Positions 1 through 7,635 of a stretch of 64,000 nucleotides of DNA are shown one piece after another. Source of the stretch: Paraburkholderia mimosarum LMG 23256 = NBRC 106338 (lineage in GTDB: Bacteria; Pseudomonadota; Gammaproteobacteria; Burkholderiales; Burkholderiaceae); contig NZ_BBJJ01000013.1 in assembly GCF_000739815.1 (NCBI RefSeq), forward strand, positions 1-64,000, in the 5' to 3' direction. The translations under genes were made by a program, and so were the position numbers. Below the pieces are notes generated by a model that was not told the origin of the DNA, searched no databases, and worked only from the letters and a program-made list of their open reading frames with translations. How positions within the stretch are numbered: position 1 is the stretch's first letter; each line of letters opens with the position of its first letter.

Positions 1-707
1 CCCCAATACCCTGTCTTTGATTCCCGGCTAACGGACTCACGGTTTCCGACACGGGGTCGCAATCCTGCCGCCTCCCTGGCTTGTAAGACTTGCTTGCAAG
101 CCTTACTCGCTTCTCCCAAGCAATCGTGCAGGGATCGCTATTGAGTCGAGAGCACGGCTCAGGCCGCCCCGCAATGAGCGCATATGACCTGCACGCAGTA
201 GGGGATTGCACGATCACCGCTCCGGATATCGTGCCGCCGGGAGTAGACTCGTCGCTGCATGCTGGGTGATGAGGTCCCGTGCAATCGGGCTCATTTTGGT
301 CTCCGTCGCGGTTTGCTCAGGTCAGAGCTACTTAATGGCATCCTGCAAATGTTGCACATGGGCTGGCTCGACGCATGCTGTGCATTCCGGCCCACCTGGC
401 TGAGCCTCGCTTATCGGGCGCAGTTGCTGTACCTGATCCGAAGCGGGAAACGAATGCAAGGTGCAGCGTGCGCGAGGCAACAGCAGCTACGCGGCATGAG
501 TCCGCTTCCCGGAGTATTACCGCCATTCGAGGTACGGACCGACCCACGCCGATCCGCCGGACGCAGCGCGAATACAAGGCGGTACAGTTCAGCGCGAAGT
601 TAAGGGAAAACGCGGAATGTGCACCGTGAAGGTCGTGCCCCTTTTTGAGGACTCGACCTCGACAGCGAGCGCCCACCACAGTGCAGGGCTTGACGAATCG
701 CGCCGGT
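1..707. other. gene-poor left edge, no credible gene
   Basis: I see no credible coding region here. Open frames on both strands are short or show only arginine, serine and proline rich shadow composition, and none resembles a known family or has a convincing ribosome binding site. The stretch adjoins a truncated insertion sequence, so it may be eroded island or transposon debris. A short dyad lies at 83-106. Confidence 0.5.
83..106. repeat. inverted repeat, 11-bp arms with one mismatch
   Basis: The arms GTAAG-A-CTTGC and GCAAG-C-CTTAC are complementary except for the central A/C pair and are separated by only two bases. The spacing is too tight for a good RNA hairpin, so a protein-binding dyad or transposon debris is as likely. 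No gene is close enough to suggest a role. Confidence 0.35.
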
Positions 708-1007
708 TTACTGGGGGTTAATGTGGATCTCCGTCGACTCCATCTCGCCCCAGCCGTACTCCCGACGCAGCGCCAGTACGCGTTCAACGAGGGGGGCGGG
801 CGAGCGTGTGGGGCTGTGATGCGGACGACGCGAGCGGTCGGCCAGAACCGCCGAGCCTTCGTCGCGGTGGCACTCCAGCCACTTGTAGCCGGTCTGGCGG
901 CTGATGTTGAAGCGTCGGCACAACTCACTGAACGGCAGGCTCTGCGCGGCCGCCAGGCTGACGAATTCCTGTCTGAGGCTCATGGTGTCTTTTACGTTCC
1001 AGGGCAT
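708..1007 (-). pseudogene. IS481-type transposase, N-terminal fragment
   Basis: The fragment begins with MPWNVKDTMSLRQEFVSLA, a start typical of IS481 transposases. The helix-turn-helix segment FSELCRRFNISRQTGYKWL (about residues 26-44) and the start of the linker before the DDE catalytic core follow. Around residue 85 (YGWG) the family sequence ends and about 13 unrelated residues lead to a stop. Intact family members are some 300-400 residues with a DDE integrase domain, which is absent here. It is a dead remnant. Confidence 0.75.
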
Positions 1008-1038
1008 GGATGGATTCGGGCGTTGGGATGCCCAAAAG

Positions 1039-1078
1039 TGTCAACCATGTCCCCGTACACCTGTCAGCCATGTCCCCG
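1039..1078. repeat. two subterminal direct repeats of the IS481 end
   Basis: Two near-identical 17-mers at 1039-1055 and 1062-1078 read TGTCA, then A or G, then CCATGTCCCCG on the plus strand. Their start positions are 23 bases apart. Their place just upstream of the transposase start fits transposase binding sites of the IS481 group. Confidence 0.6.
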
Positions 1079-1187
1079 GTCTGTACACCGCGGCAAAGAA
1101 AGTAGGTGCCGCCCCGCACAGGGGCAACGCTAATAAACCGCCGCGAAAACAAGGAAAGGCCAAAACGGCAAACCAAAACCCAAACCA

Positions 1188-2306
1188 TCAATGCAGCGAA
1201 GCGCGAACACCACCGCTATCAATTTCCGCACCAACCAGCGGACGTTCACTAAGCAGCAGCGCATCGAGATCCACCAACTGCGAAGCCTCTTGCCCGCTAC
1301 GCTGCTCGCGAAACATAACAGGCGGCACGCCAAACTGCTTGCGAAATTCGCGTCCAAGATGGGACGCATCCGAAAACCCGCAGCTAGACGCGATGTCCGC
1401 CACGGTGCGGTCCGAGCTCGTGAGGAGCCACGCAGCAGTGCGCAGGCGCAGCACATTCGCGAACGCGCGCGGGCTCTTGCCCGTTTCCGCCTTGAAGAGC
1501 CGTTCGAGCTGACGCGGCGAAAGATTCAACTTGTCGGCCAGCTCTTCGAGCGGCACGTTGCGGCCCACCTGTTGCTCCATCAGCAGAACGGCGCGCTTGA
1601 CCTTCGGGTGCGTGGCGGGTTCGAGTCCGGGCGGGTGGGGCTGAGGCGCATTGCCCTTCTGCATTTCGCCCACCAGCAAGATTCGCAGCGCTTTCTGCAC
1701 GGTCGCATGCTCGAAGTGGCGCAGCAAAATGGCAGCGGCGACGTCGATCGACGCGCGGCCGCCCGAACAGGTAATGCGGCGCCGGTCGATCGCGAACAGG
1801 CGGTCGGCGACGATGGCGTCGGCATTGACGTTGGGGAAGCGCTCGATGAAGTCCCAGTAGTGGAACCAGCTGACGCAAATGCGATGTCCGTCGAGCACAC
1901 CGGCGCGCATGAGCGCGAACACGCCCGTGCAGATGCCGACGACCGTCGTGCTGCCGCTGGCCGCGCGGCGGATGTGCTGCAGCGTGGCTTCGCTTGCCTG
2001 GGGGCCGGAGTGCAGCAGCCCGCCGACCACCACGAGATAGTCGACCGGCTCCGCATCGGCGAACGTCTCCCAAGGCGAGACCTGGATGCCGCAACTCGCA
2101 CGGACCGGCGCGAGCGTCTCGCCGATCACGCACCACGAACAGCGCACCGGCTTGCTGTAGTCGCCATCGTCGGCGGACAGCCGCAGCATGTCGACGAATC
2201 CGGAGAACGCGGTCAGCGTGAAGTTCGGCAACAACACGATGCCAAAGCGAATGCGCCCCTTCGCGGAGGCGTCGATGGGGGCGGCGATAGGCAGTGTGTC
2301 GGACAT
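1188..2306 (-). CDS. GlxA-family transcriptional regulator (DJ-1/PfpI plus AraC)
   Basis: This is a predicted cytoplasmic transcription factor of 372 residues with the GlxA-type two-domain build. Residues about 20-190 form a class I glutamine-amidotransferase-like fold of the DJ-1/PfpI group, with the nucleophile-elbow segment VVGICTGVFALMRAG. Residues about 235-330 hold two AraC helix-turn-helix units (VPLEELADKLNLSPRQLERLFK and TVADIASSCGFSDASHLGREF). Relatives control arginine, carnitine, glycine betaine or aldehyde metabolism genes; the ligand here is unknown. The start is the ATG at 2306, before MSDTLPIAAP. It is divergent from the small gene at 2562. The last 35 residues after the HTH are a variable tail. 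Confidence 0.88.
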   Translation of the reverse strand: MSDTLPIAAPIDASAKGRIRFGIVLLPNFTLTAFSGFVDMLRLSADDGDYSKPVRCSWCVIGETLAPVRASCGIQVSPWETFADAEPVDYLVVVGGLLHSGPQASEATLQHIRRAASGSTTVVGICTGVFALMRAGVLDGHRICVSWFHYWDFIERFPNVNADAIVADRLFAIDRRRITCSGGRASIDVAAAILLRHFEHATVQKALRILLVGEMQKGNAPQPHPPGLEPATHPKVKRAVLLMEQQVGRNVPLEELADKLNLSPRQLERLFKAETGKSPRAFANVLRLRTAAWLLTSSDRTVADIASSCGFSDASHLGREFRKQFGVPPVMFREQRSGQEASQLVDLDALLLSERPLVGAEIDSGGVRASLH

Positions 2307-2561
2307 GGAAGCACCGGAAGACAGCGAACGAGGTTACAGCCAAGCTTCGCCGGTATGGCCCCCTGGCGCTTGCGGTTTTCCGCCATCGACCATCGCAAAA
2401 GCGAAATCGGCGCCCGGTGGGCCGCATGGCGCTACGGTTCCGCCGCGCTGACGCATTCGTTCTAGCAACACCGACTATGCATTTGGTCAACTGGCTGCTT
2501 GAGCCGCATGCGTCAGTGGGACATTCGTTCCACGCCGATTCCATCCACGAGGCCTCGTTTC

Positions 2562-2951
2562 ATGCCGCGCGCCAAAACCGTCGAACTCAACCAACGCGCC
2601 TGTCACGGCGATGCCGCCGCCGCGCTCGCGCTGCTGGAGCAGAGCATGGCGCGCGGGCACGGGCGCATCGGCCTGCTTCGCTATCTGCAGGCCCGCTGCG
2701 TGGGCGCCGCGCTCGCGCGGCAGCATCACGACTACGCGCGCCAGGTGGCCGGCAACATGAGCGACGACGCACTCGCGGCGCTAGCGGCGCAGGCGCAGCG
2801 CCGTCACGGCGCCGCGGCGGCCCGCAACGGGCCGCGCGGTCCGTCACAGCACGACGGTGCGCCCGTCGTTGATGAAGACCCGCCGCTCGAGAAACGCCTT
2901 GACGGCGCGCGCGAGCGTCACGCATTCGACGTCGCGCCCGACGGCCAGTAG
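2562..2951 (+). CDS. small unknown protein, overlaps purU 3' end
   Basis: I do not recognise the family. The start is the ATG at 2562, with GAGG nine bases upstream; an in-frame earlier start at 2499 lacks such a site. The product would be 129 residues. Residues 1-80 are alanine-rich and helical, with repeated features such as HGDAAAALALLEQSMARGHG, resembling a short regulatory or structural helical protein. The last third is charged and low in complexity and overlaps the end of purU on the opposite strand by 108 bases. Codon usage is plausible through about residue 85, so the true protein may end in or near the overlap. No function is proposed. Confidence 0.45.
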   Translation: MPRAKTVELNQRACHGDAAAALALLEQSMARGHGRIGLLRYLQARCVGAALARQHHDYARQVAGNMSDDALAALAAQAQRRHGAAAARNGPRGPSQHDGAPVVDEDPPLEKRLDGARERHAFDVAPDGQ

Positions 2952-3725
2952 GCGCTCAGGGTCGAATGTATGATCGACCCGCTGCACTTCCTGCTCGATG
3001 ATCGGCCCTTCGTCGAGATCGTCGGTGACGAAATGCGCGGTCGCGCCAATCAGCTTCACCCCGCGCACGTGCGCCTGGTGATAAGGGCGTGCGCCCTTGA
3101 AACCGGGCAGGAAGGAATGGTGGATGTTGATCGCGCGCCCGGCCAGCCGCTGGCTCGTCTCATCGGAGAGTATCTGCATGTAGCGCGCGAGTATCAGCAG
3201 CTCCGAACCGGTCGAGGCAAACAGGTCGAGAATGGCGTCCTCCTGTTGACGCCGCGTTTCCGGCGTGACGGGAAGATAGTGGAACGGCAGGTCGTGCTGC
3301 CGCGCGAGCGGCTCGAAATCGCGGTGATTCGAGGCAATGCCCGCAATGTCCATTTGCAGCTCGCCCATGCGCCAGCGAAACAGCAGGTCGGCAAGGCAGT
3401 GCTCGAGCTTCGAGACCATGATGAGCACTTTGGGGCGCACGCGCAGGTCGTGAATCGCCCACGTCATGTCGTGCCGGCTCGCGACGGACGCGAACTCGTC
3501 CCTCAGCCCCGCCAGGTCGAAGCGCTCGGCCGCGCCCGGCTGCAAGACCTCGTGAAAGACACAGCGCAGAAAGAAGCGCGTGCTGATGTCGTCGTCGAAA
3601 ACCGTCAGCTCGTCGATATAGCCGCGATGAGCGTCGAGAAAGCTTGCGACCGCGGCGACCTGGCCGGCGGCGCTGGGGCATGCGAGCGTGAGCACATAGC
3701 GGTGCTGCGGTTCTGCGGTGGACAT
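2844..3725 (-). CDS. purU: formyltetrahydrofolate deformylase
   Basis: This enzyme hydrolyses 10-formyltetrahydrofolate to formate and tetrahydrofolate, supplying formate for purine synthesis by PurT and balancing one-carbon pools. The 293-residue length is usual for PurU. An N-terminal ACT domain (residues about 8-90, YVLTLACPSAAGQVAAVASF) is followed by a formyltransferase domain with SNHRDFEPLA. The catalytic region NIHHSFLPGFKGARPYHQAH and the downstream DDLDEGPIIEQE segment are intact, giving the Asn, His and Asp needed for deformylation. The start is the ATG at 3725. It is monocistronic by layout, with a 225-base gap to the convergently placed LysE gene. Confidence 0.95.
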   Translation of the reverse strand: MSTAEPQHRYVLTLACPSAAGQVAAVASFLDAHRGYIDELTVFDDDISTRFFLRCVFHEVLQPGAAERFDLAGLRDEFASVASRHDMTWAIHDLRVRPKVLIMVSKLEHCLADLLFRWRMGELQMDIAGIASNHRDFEPLARQHDLPFHYLPVTPETRRQQEDAILDLFASTGSELLILARYMQILSDETSQRLAGRAINIHHSFLPGFKGARPYHQAHVRGVKLIGATAHFVTDDLDEGPIIEQEVQRVDHTFDPERLLAVGRDVECVTLARAVKAFLERRVFINDGRTVVL

Positions 3726-3950
3726 GCGGTTCTCCTCGTGTCGTGATGCGCCAGGTGCAACGCGTCATGCGCGGTGCGAGCCAGGCGCTGGCGTGATGGC
3801 GAAAGTAAGCCATCAATCGGCACGCGGCACATAGAATCCACACGCTGTATCGCGAGTACGAAACCGCCAACATGGACGTAGGCGCCGAACGCATTGCGCC
3901 GCACTGGCTTGCGATTCATTCGCGAGGGCGACGCGAGGTCCCCCTGAACG

Positions 3951-4550
3951 CTAGCGCGCGAGCGCCCACATCAGCGAAACGGAGAACGCCGCCACGACCA
4001 CCGAAGCGCAGCGCTGGAACAGCGCGGGACGAACGAACGGCAGGCGCCCGCTGCGAGGCGCCGCGCCAATGGCGATCCAGGCTAGGCCGATCGGTATCAG
4101 CAGGCACGTGAAGATCGCCATGGCTTCGAGCCACGCTGCGAAACGCGCAAAGGCCGCAGGCGGAAAGATCGAGCCCGCGAACAAAATGGCCTTGGGGTTG
4201 AGCACCGTCGCGCTGAACAGCGTGCGCGCGGTGACGACGCTCGCCGCCGAGGTCTCGATCGAGTTCGCCGTGAGCCACAGGCGGATGGCGAGCCACGCAA
4301 GATAGAGGCTGCTGGCAAGGCGCAGGATCTTCGGCAGCCAGCTCAGGGACTGCGAGGCGTGCGCGAAGCAAATGCCCCAGAGGGAAATCGACACCAGATA
4401 GCCGGCCAGCTCGGCGCCGGTGAGATGCACGGAGCGTCGAAGTCCCTGCCTCAGCCCGGCGGCGGCGAGCAGGGTGTTGGTGGGCCCCGGCATGAGCAGC
4501 ACGATCGCGCAGCCCGAAACCATCAGCGCGGCGGTGGAAAGGGAAAGCAT
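3951..4550 (-). CDS. LysE-family amino-acid/homoserine-lactone type exporter
   Basis: This is an inner-membrane transporter of the LysE/RhtB superfamily, which exports amino acids or related metabolites. The 199-residue product fits the family. Hydrophobic segments start at residue 5, followed by the conserved loop VLLMPGPTNTLLAAAGLRQG, which matches the family signature PGP...G...G near the first helix. Five or six membrane helices can be traced, ending with ASVVVAAFSVSLMWAL. I chose the ATG at 4550 (MLSLSTAALM) because an upstream in-frame extension to 4646 is polar and not helix-like. The substrate cannot be predicted. It faces away from the pigment operon, with about 410 bases between them. 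Confidence 0.85.
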   Translation of the reverse strand: MLSLSTAALMVSGCAIVLLMPGPTNTLLAAAGLRQGLRRSVHLTGAELAGYLVSISLWGICFAHASQSLSWLPKILRLASSLYLAWLAIRLWLTANSIETSAASVVTARTLFSATVLNPKAILFAGSIFPPAAFARFAAWLEAMAIFTCLLIPIGLAWIAIGAAPRSGRLPFVRPALFQRCASVVVAAFSVSLMWALAR

Positions 4551-4961
4551 GAAATGACGACCGGAAGAATGCTGCCTCGGATTATCGGAAATTCGAGCCG
4601 GGGCGCGATTAGGGCCAATGGCGGAGCGCTCCAGCGGGGTGCGCATATTTTACGGCGTAGTCGGGTGCGCGCCTGATTTGAGTTTGCCAAAGCGGCGATC
4701 CCACGAATTGGCGACACCGATCGCCTAAAGCCAGCCCCGTAATGCGCCATGCATTAAGAGCACCTGATTTTTGTGTGTGTATTGATGTGTAACAAGATGC
4801 TTCAAATTAATTCAGGAACCACCCTACAGAATTCGCGTTTCGCGCCGTTAAAGTACGCACGAGAACTCCGCCCTGGAAATTGACGGGCCGAGGAAGAATA
4901 AACAAACGCCGTTCGGGGTCGCTAGCCCGCACGCTGCGGTCGCTGACACCGTCATCCCGTT
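4551..4961. promoter_or_regulatory. divergent intergenic region upstream of the aryl polyene operon
   Basis: These 411 bases hold no gene and become noticeably AT-rich at 4760-4860, unlike the GC-rich coding flanks. That suits promoters for the LysE gene and for the long pigment operon. A weak sigma-70-like pair (TTGATG at about 4782 with AATTAA 17 bases later) is visible, but the -10 match is poor. A small GGCGA/TCGCC dyad lies near 4712-4727. No recognisable operator of a known regulator is seen. Confidence 0.4.
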
Positions 4962-5663
4962 ATGCCCGATTTGTCGTGGACCTTGCCCGTGGCGCGCTGG
5001 TCCTTCTGGTCTCCCACTTCGGAAAGTCCGCCTGAGGTTACGTTCGTCGATCCCATGATGCGGCGCCGTCTGAGTGCGCTTTCGCGGATGGCGCTCAAAG
5101 TGGCGGGCGACTGTGTCGACGCGCAGGCGAAAACGCGTGTTGTCTTCGCTTCGCGGCACGGCGAACTGCGCCGCACGACGGACATTCTGGGCGACATCGA
5201 GGCAAACAAGCCCGTCTCGCCGAATGCGTTCAGCCTCTCGGTGCTCAACGCGATGACGGGGCTTTTCGGGATCGTGCGCGGGGACCGCTCGCCCGCGACG
5301 GCCATTTCGGCCGGTGCGCAAACGCTGGGCTATGCGCTGCTCGAAGCCCATGCGCAGCACGCGGACGAGCCCGCGAGCCCGGTGCTGGTCGTCTATGCCG
5401 ACGAGCCCGCCGACGCGCGTTACGGCCCGATCGAACAGGAGGTTCAGCACGGCGCGTTCGCATTGCTCGTTGATGCGGGCGAGGCGCACCAGGGCCAGCT
5501 CGCGTGCTCCGTCACGCAGTTCCCGCAGGGCGCGAGCGCGCAGGGGCGCAGGTTCGGCACGCAGAGCGAAGCGCTGCATCACTGCTTGAGCGGAGGCGAA
5601 AGCGCCGCGTGGGAAGGCAGTGGCGCCACCTGGCAATGGAGCTGGCATGTCGGCGCGGCTTGA
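4962..5663 (+). CDS. apeC: ketosynthase-like chain-length factor (ApeC type)
   Basis: This is the partner subunit of the chain-elongating ketosynthase in aryl polyene synthesis. In the studied E. coli system ApeC pairs with ApeO as a chain-length factor. The 233-residue product is a shortened thiolase-fold protein resembling the N-terminal half of a ketosynthase. Where active ketosynthases have TACxS it reads ATAISAGAQTLGYALLEA, so the catalytic cysteine is missing. It therefore probably shapes the cavity and does not condense. It is the first gene of the operon and overlaps the next gene by 17 bases. The ATG start at 4962 gives MPDLSWTLPVARWSFWSP, typical of the family. Confidence 0.85.
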   Translation: MPDLSWTLPVARWSFWSPTSESPPEVTFVDPMMRRRLSALSRMALKVAGDCVDAQAKTRVVFASRHGELRRTTDILGDIEANKPVSPNAFSLSVLNAMTGLFGIVRGDRSPATAISAGAQTLGYALLEAHAQHADEPASPVLVVYADEPADARYGPIEQEVQHGAFALLVDAGEAHQGQLACSVTQFPQGASAQGRRFGTQSEALHHCLSGGESAAWEGSGATWQWSWHVGAA

Positions 5664-6441
5664 CTACGGCTGGCGGCTTTTCGCCACTGGCATGAGCTTC
5701 GTCGTGTTCGGCTGTTGCGGTCTGCTGTTCTCGCTGATCGTCTTTCCGCTCGCCGTGCTGTGGCCGCATCGCGCTTCGCGGCAGCGCGCAGTCACCACCA
5801 TCATTCACTGGTTCTTCCGCGCGCTACTGGCGGCATTGGAGCGCGCCGGCGTCATGGAACTGGAAGTGGCGGGTGCGCACGCGCTGCGCTCGGGTGCACC
5901 CGCCATCGTCGTCGCGAACCATCCCACTTACCTCGACGTGGTGGCGCTGCTCGCGCTCACGCCATCGGCCTGTTGCGTCGTCAAGAACGCCCACTGGAGC
6001 AATCCGTGCTTCTGGGGCATCGTGCGGGCCGCCAGGTACGTGAGCAATGCCGATCCCGTTGGCTTCGTCGAGGACTGCGTGCGCCAGCTCGCGAGCGGCT
6101 ACAGCATGATCATCTTTCCCGAAGGCTCGCGCAGCCCGGCGCCGAACCGGCTTCACGCGTTCTCGCGCGGCTTCGCGCATACGGCGCTGGAAGCGGGCGT
6201 GCCGATCCGTCCCGTGCTCATCCACTGCGATCCGCCGGCCTTCACGAAGCAGATGCGCTGGTACCACGTGCCGGAGCGGCCGTTTCGCATGACCGTGAAC
6301 GTGCTCGCGCCCATCGGCGTCGATCCGCTCGCGCCGCGCGACATGCCTTCCGCGCTCGCCGCACGCAACGTCACGCGCGCTGTCGAGGCGCAAATCACCC
6401 AGTACCTGTTTGACTATGGATACTTTAAAACTGGAAATTAA
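5647..6441 (+). CDS. apeD: PlsC-type 1-acylglycerol-phosphate acyltransferase-like protein (ApeD type)
   Basis: This is a membrane-bound acyltransferase of the lysophosphatidate family, 264 residues. Residues about 10-40 form a hydrophobic N-terminal membrane anchor. The acyltransferase block shows the HX4D motif in NHPTYLDVVALLAL (about residue 91) and the substrate-binding FPEGSRSP motif (about residue 158). In pigment clusters of this kind it probably helps transfer the polyenoyl chain or an accompanying fatty acid to a lipid carrier; that is inference. The ATG at 5647 overlaps the end of the previous gene, which supports translational coupling. The 3' end overlaps the first carrier-protein gene. 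Confidence 0.85.
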   Translation: MSARLDYGWRLFATGMSFVVFGCCGLLFSLIVFPLAVLWPHRASRQRAVTTIIHWFFRALLAALERAGVMELEVAGAHALRSGAPAIVVANHPTYLDVVALLALTPSACCVVKNAHWSNPCFWGIVRAARYVSNADPVGFVEDCVRQLASGYSMIIFPEGSRSPAPNRLHAFSRGFAHTALEAGVPIRPVLIHCDPPAFTKQMRWYHVPERPFRMTVNVLAPIGVDPLAPRDMPSALAARNVTRAVEAQITQYLFDYGYFKTGN

Positions 6442-6715
6442 GCGGCTCCTGATCGAGGCGCTCGATCTCGAGCATCTCACGCCCGCCGATATCGACGACG
6501 ACGCGCCGCTGTTCGACACCGACGGCGTGGGACTCGATTCGATCGACGCGCTGGAGATCGGCATCGTGCTGCGCCAGCGCTATCAACTGACCATCAATGC
6601 CGACGACGAAAACGTGCGCGGCTACTTCCGGTCGATCAACACGCTCGCGGCGCTCGTCGCGGGCCACGCAAACGAAAACGAGGCACTGGAAGCCACTGCA
6701 GGGAAGGGGGATTGA
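6416..6715 (+). CDS. apeE: acyl carrier protein (first of two)
   Basis: This is a dedicated acyl carrier protein that tethers the growing aryl polyene through phosphopantetheine. The product has 99 residues, slightly longer than the usual 80. The attachment serine is Ser42 in GVGLDSIDALEIGIVLRQ. The surrounding acidic helix is typical of carrier proteins used by type II synthases. I chose the ATG at 6416 (MDTLKLEIKRLL) over a TTG six bases upstream. It overlaps the end of the acyltransferase gene and lies two bases before the second carrier protein, so the two are co-expressed. Confidence 0.9.
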   Translation: MDTLKLEIKRLLIEALDLEHLTPADIDDDAPLFDTDGVGLDSIDALEIGIVLRQRYQLTINADDENVRGYFRSINTLAALVAGHANENEALEATAGKGD

Positions 6716-6718
6716 ATC

Positions 6719-6970
6719 ATGAACGAAGCTGAAATTCTCGACCGTATCCGCGAGATCTTTCACGAGAACTTCGATATCGATCCGGCGCGCGTCACGCCGG
6801 AGGCGCACCTGTTCGAGGAACTGGATCTGGACAGCATCGATGCGGTCGATCTGGCCATCAAGCTCCAGGAAATGACGGGCCGGCGCATCAAGCCCGAAGA
6901 GTTCAAGCAGGTGCGCACGGTGGGCGACGTGATCGCCGCGGTCGAGTCGCTGCTCGTGACTCAGGCTTGA
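6719..6970 (+). CDS. apeF: acyl carrier protein (second of two)
   Basis: This is the second carrier protein of the cluster, 83 residues. Ser39 in EELDLDSIDAVDLAIKL carries the phosphopantetheine arm. Two carrier proteins in tandem are a hallmark of aryl polyene and flexirubin type clusters, where one is thought to accept the aryl starter and extension intermediates and the other has a more limited role; which does which here is not visible. The start is the ATG at 6719, with an AGGGAAGGGGG-rich site just upstream. Its stop lies within a few bases of the next start. Confidence 0.92.
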   Translation: MNEAEILDRIREIFHENFDIDPARVTPEAHLFEELDLDSIDAVDLAIKLQEMTGRRIKPEEFKQVRTVGDVIAAVESLLVTQA

Positions 6971-6978
6971 GGCCGTTC

Positions 6979-7635
6979 GTGACGGTTCTTCGCGGGCACG
7001 GCTCGGCCGAGGCTACCGCGGCAGGCGAAAGCAACGTGGCGGGCGGCCAGGCACGCAGCAAGTGGAGGTTGCTCGCCAGTCTCGCCTACCCGGTCGTGAT
7101 CCTCTGCGCGTGGCGCTGGGATTCGCCGCGCTTCGTCGGCTTGCTGCTGCTCACGCTGCTCTGGATGCAGCGCGTGGCCGGCAAGGGCGCGCTCGCCGCA
7201 ACGCTGCGCAAGCTCACGCCGGTGGACTGGGCCGTGGCGGTCATGCTCAACGTCGCCTCGGTGGCGATCGTCCTCACCAATAGCGAACGGCTCATGCGCC
7301 TGTATCCTTCGCTCGTCAACCTCGGGCTGCTTTTCGCCTTCGGCGCGACCCTCATGAAGGGGCCGTCGATGGTCGAGAAGTTCGCTCGCCTGACCTATGC
7401 CGATCCGCCCGCGCATATCGTGCGCTATACGCGCCGCGTCACCGAGCTCTGGTGTGGGTTTTTCGCGGTGAACGGCGCGTTTTCCGTCTGGACCGCGCTT
7501 TGCTGGACGCCCGGCGCCTGGTCGCTCTACAACGGCGCGATCGCATACGGGATCATCGGCGTGCTGCTCGCCAGCGAGTTCGCGTGGCGCAAATGGATCA
7601 TGCTGCCGCGTGCAGCGCGAGGGGAGGCGGCGTGA
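6979..7635 (+). CDS. apeG: COG4648-type membrane protein (ApeG position)
   Basis: This is an inner-membrane protein of about 218 residues with five or six hydrophobic helices (for example LASLAYPVVILCAW, GLLLLTLLWMQ and YNGAIAYGIIGVLLAS). It occupies the position of ApeG in aryl polyene clusters, a membrane protein whose biochemical role is not settled. I chose GTG at 6979 because GAGG precedes it at proper distance; TTG at 6967, overlapping the stop of the carrier protein, is an alternative. It ends with GTGA overlapping the start of the ligase gene. Confidence 0.75.
   Translation: MTVLRGHGSAEATAAGESNVAGGQARSKWRLLASLAYPVVILCAWRWDSPRFVGLLLLTLLWMQRVAGKGALAATLRKLTPVDWAVAVMLNVASVAIVLTNSERLMRLYPSLVNLGLLFAFGATLMKGPSMVEKFARLTYADPPAHIVRYTRRVTELWCGFFAVNGAFSVWTALCWTPGAWSLYNGAIAYGIIGVLLASEFAWRKWIMLPRAARGEAA

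Larger units (their letters stand above)
708..1087 (-). mobile_element. truncated IS481-family insertion sequence (one end only)
   Basis: One terminus is preserved near 1087 and reads inward on the minus strand from TGTACAGACCGGGGAC. It is followed by two copies of a 17-base motif (CGGGGACATGG plus TGACA or TTGACA) spaced 23 bases apart, as in subterminal repeats of IS481 elements. The transposase start follows. Similarity to the family is lost near 735-750, so most of the transposase and the other terminus are missing. It cannot move on its own. Confidence 0.7.

Noticed and set aside
332..928. Minus-strand open frame at the left edge
   Set aside because: It overlaps the IS481 remnant in another frame, is Arg/Ser/Ala rich and matches nothing known.
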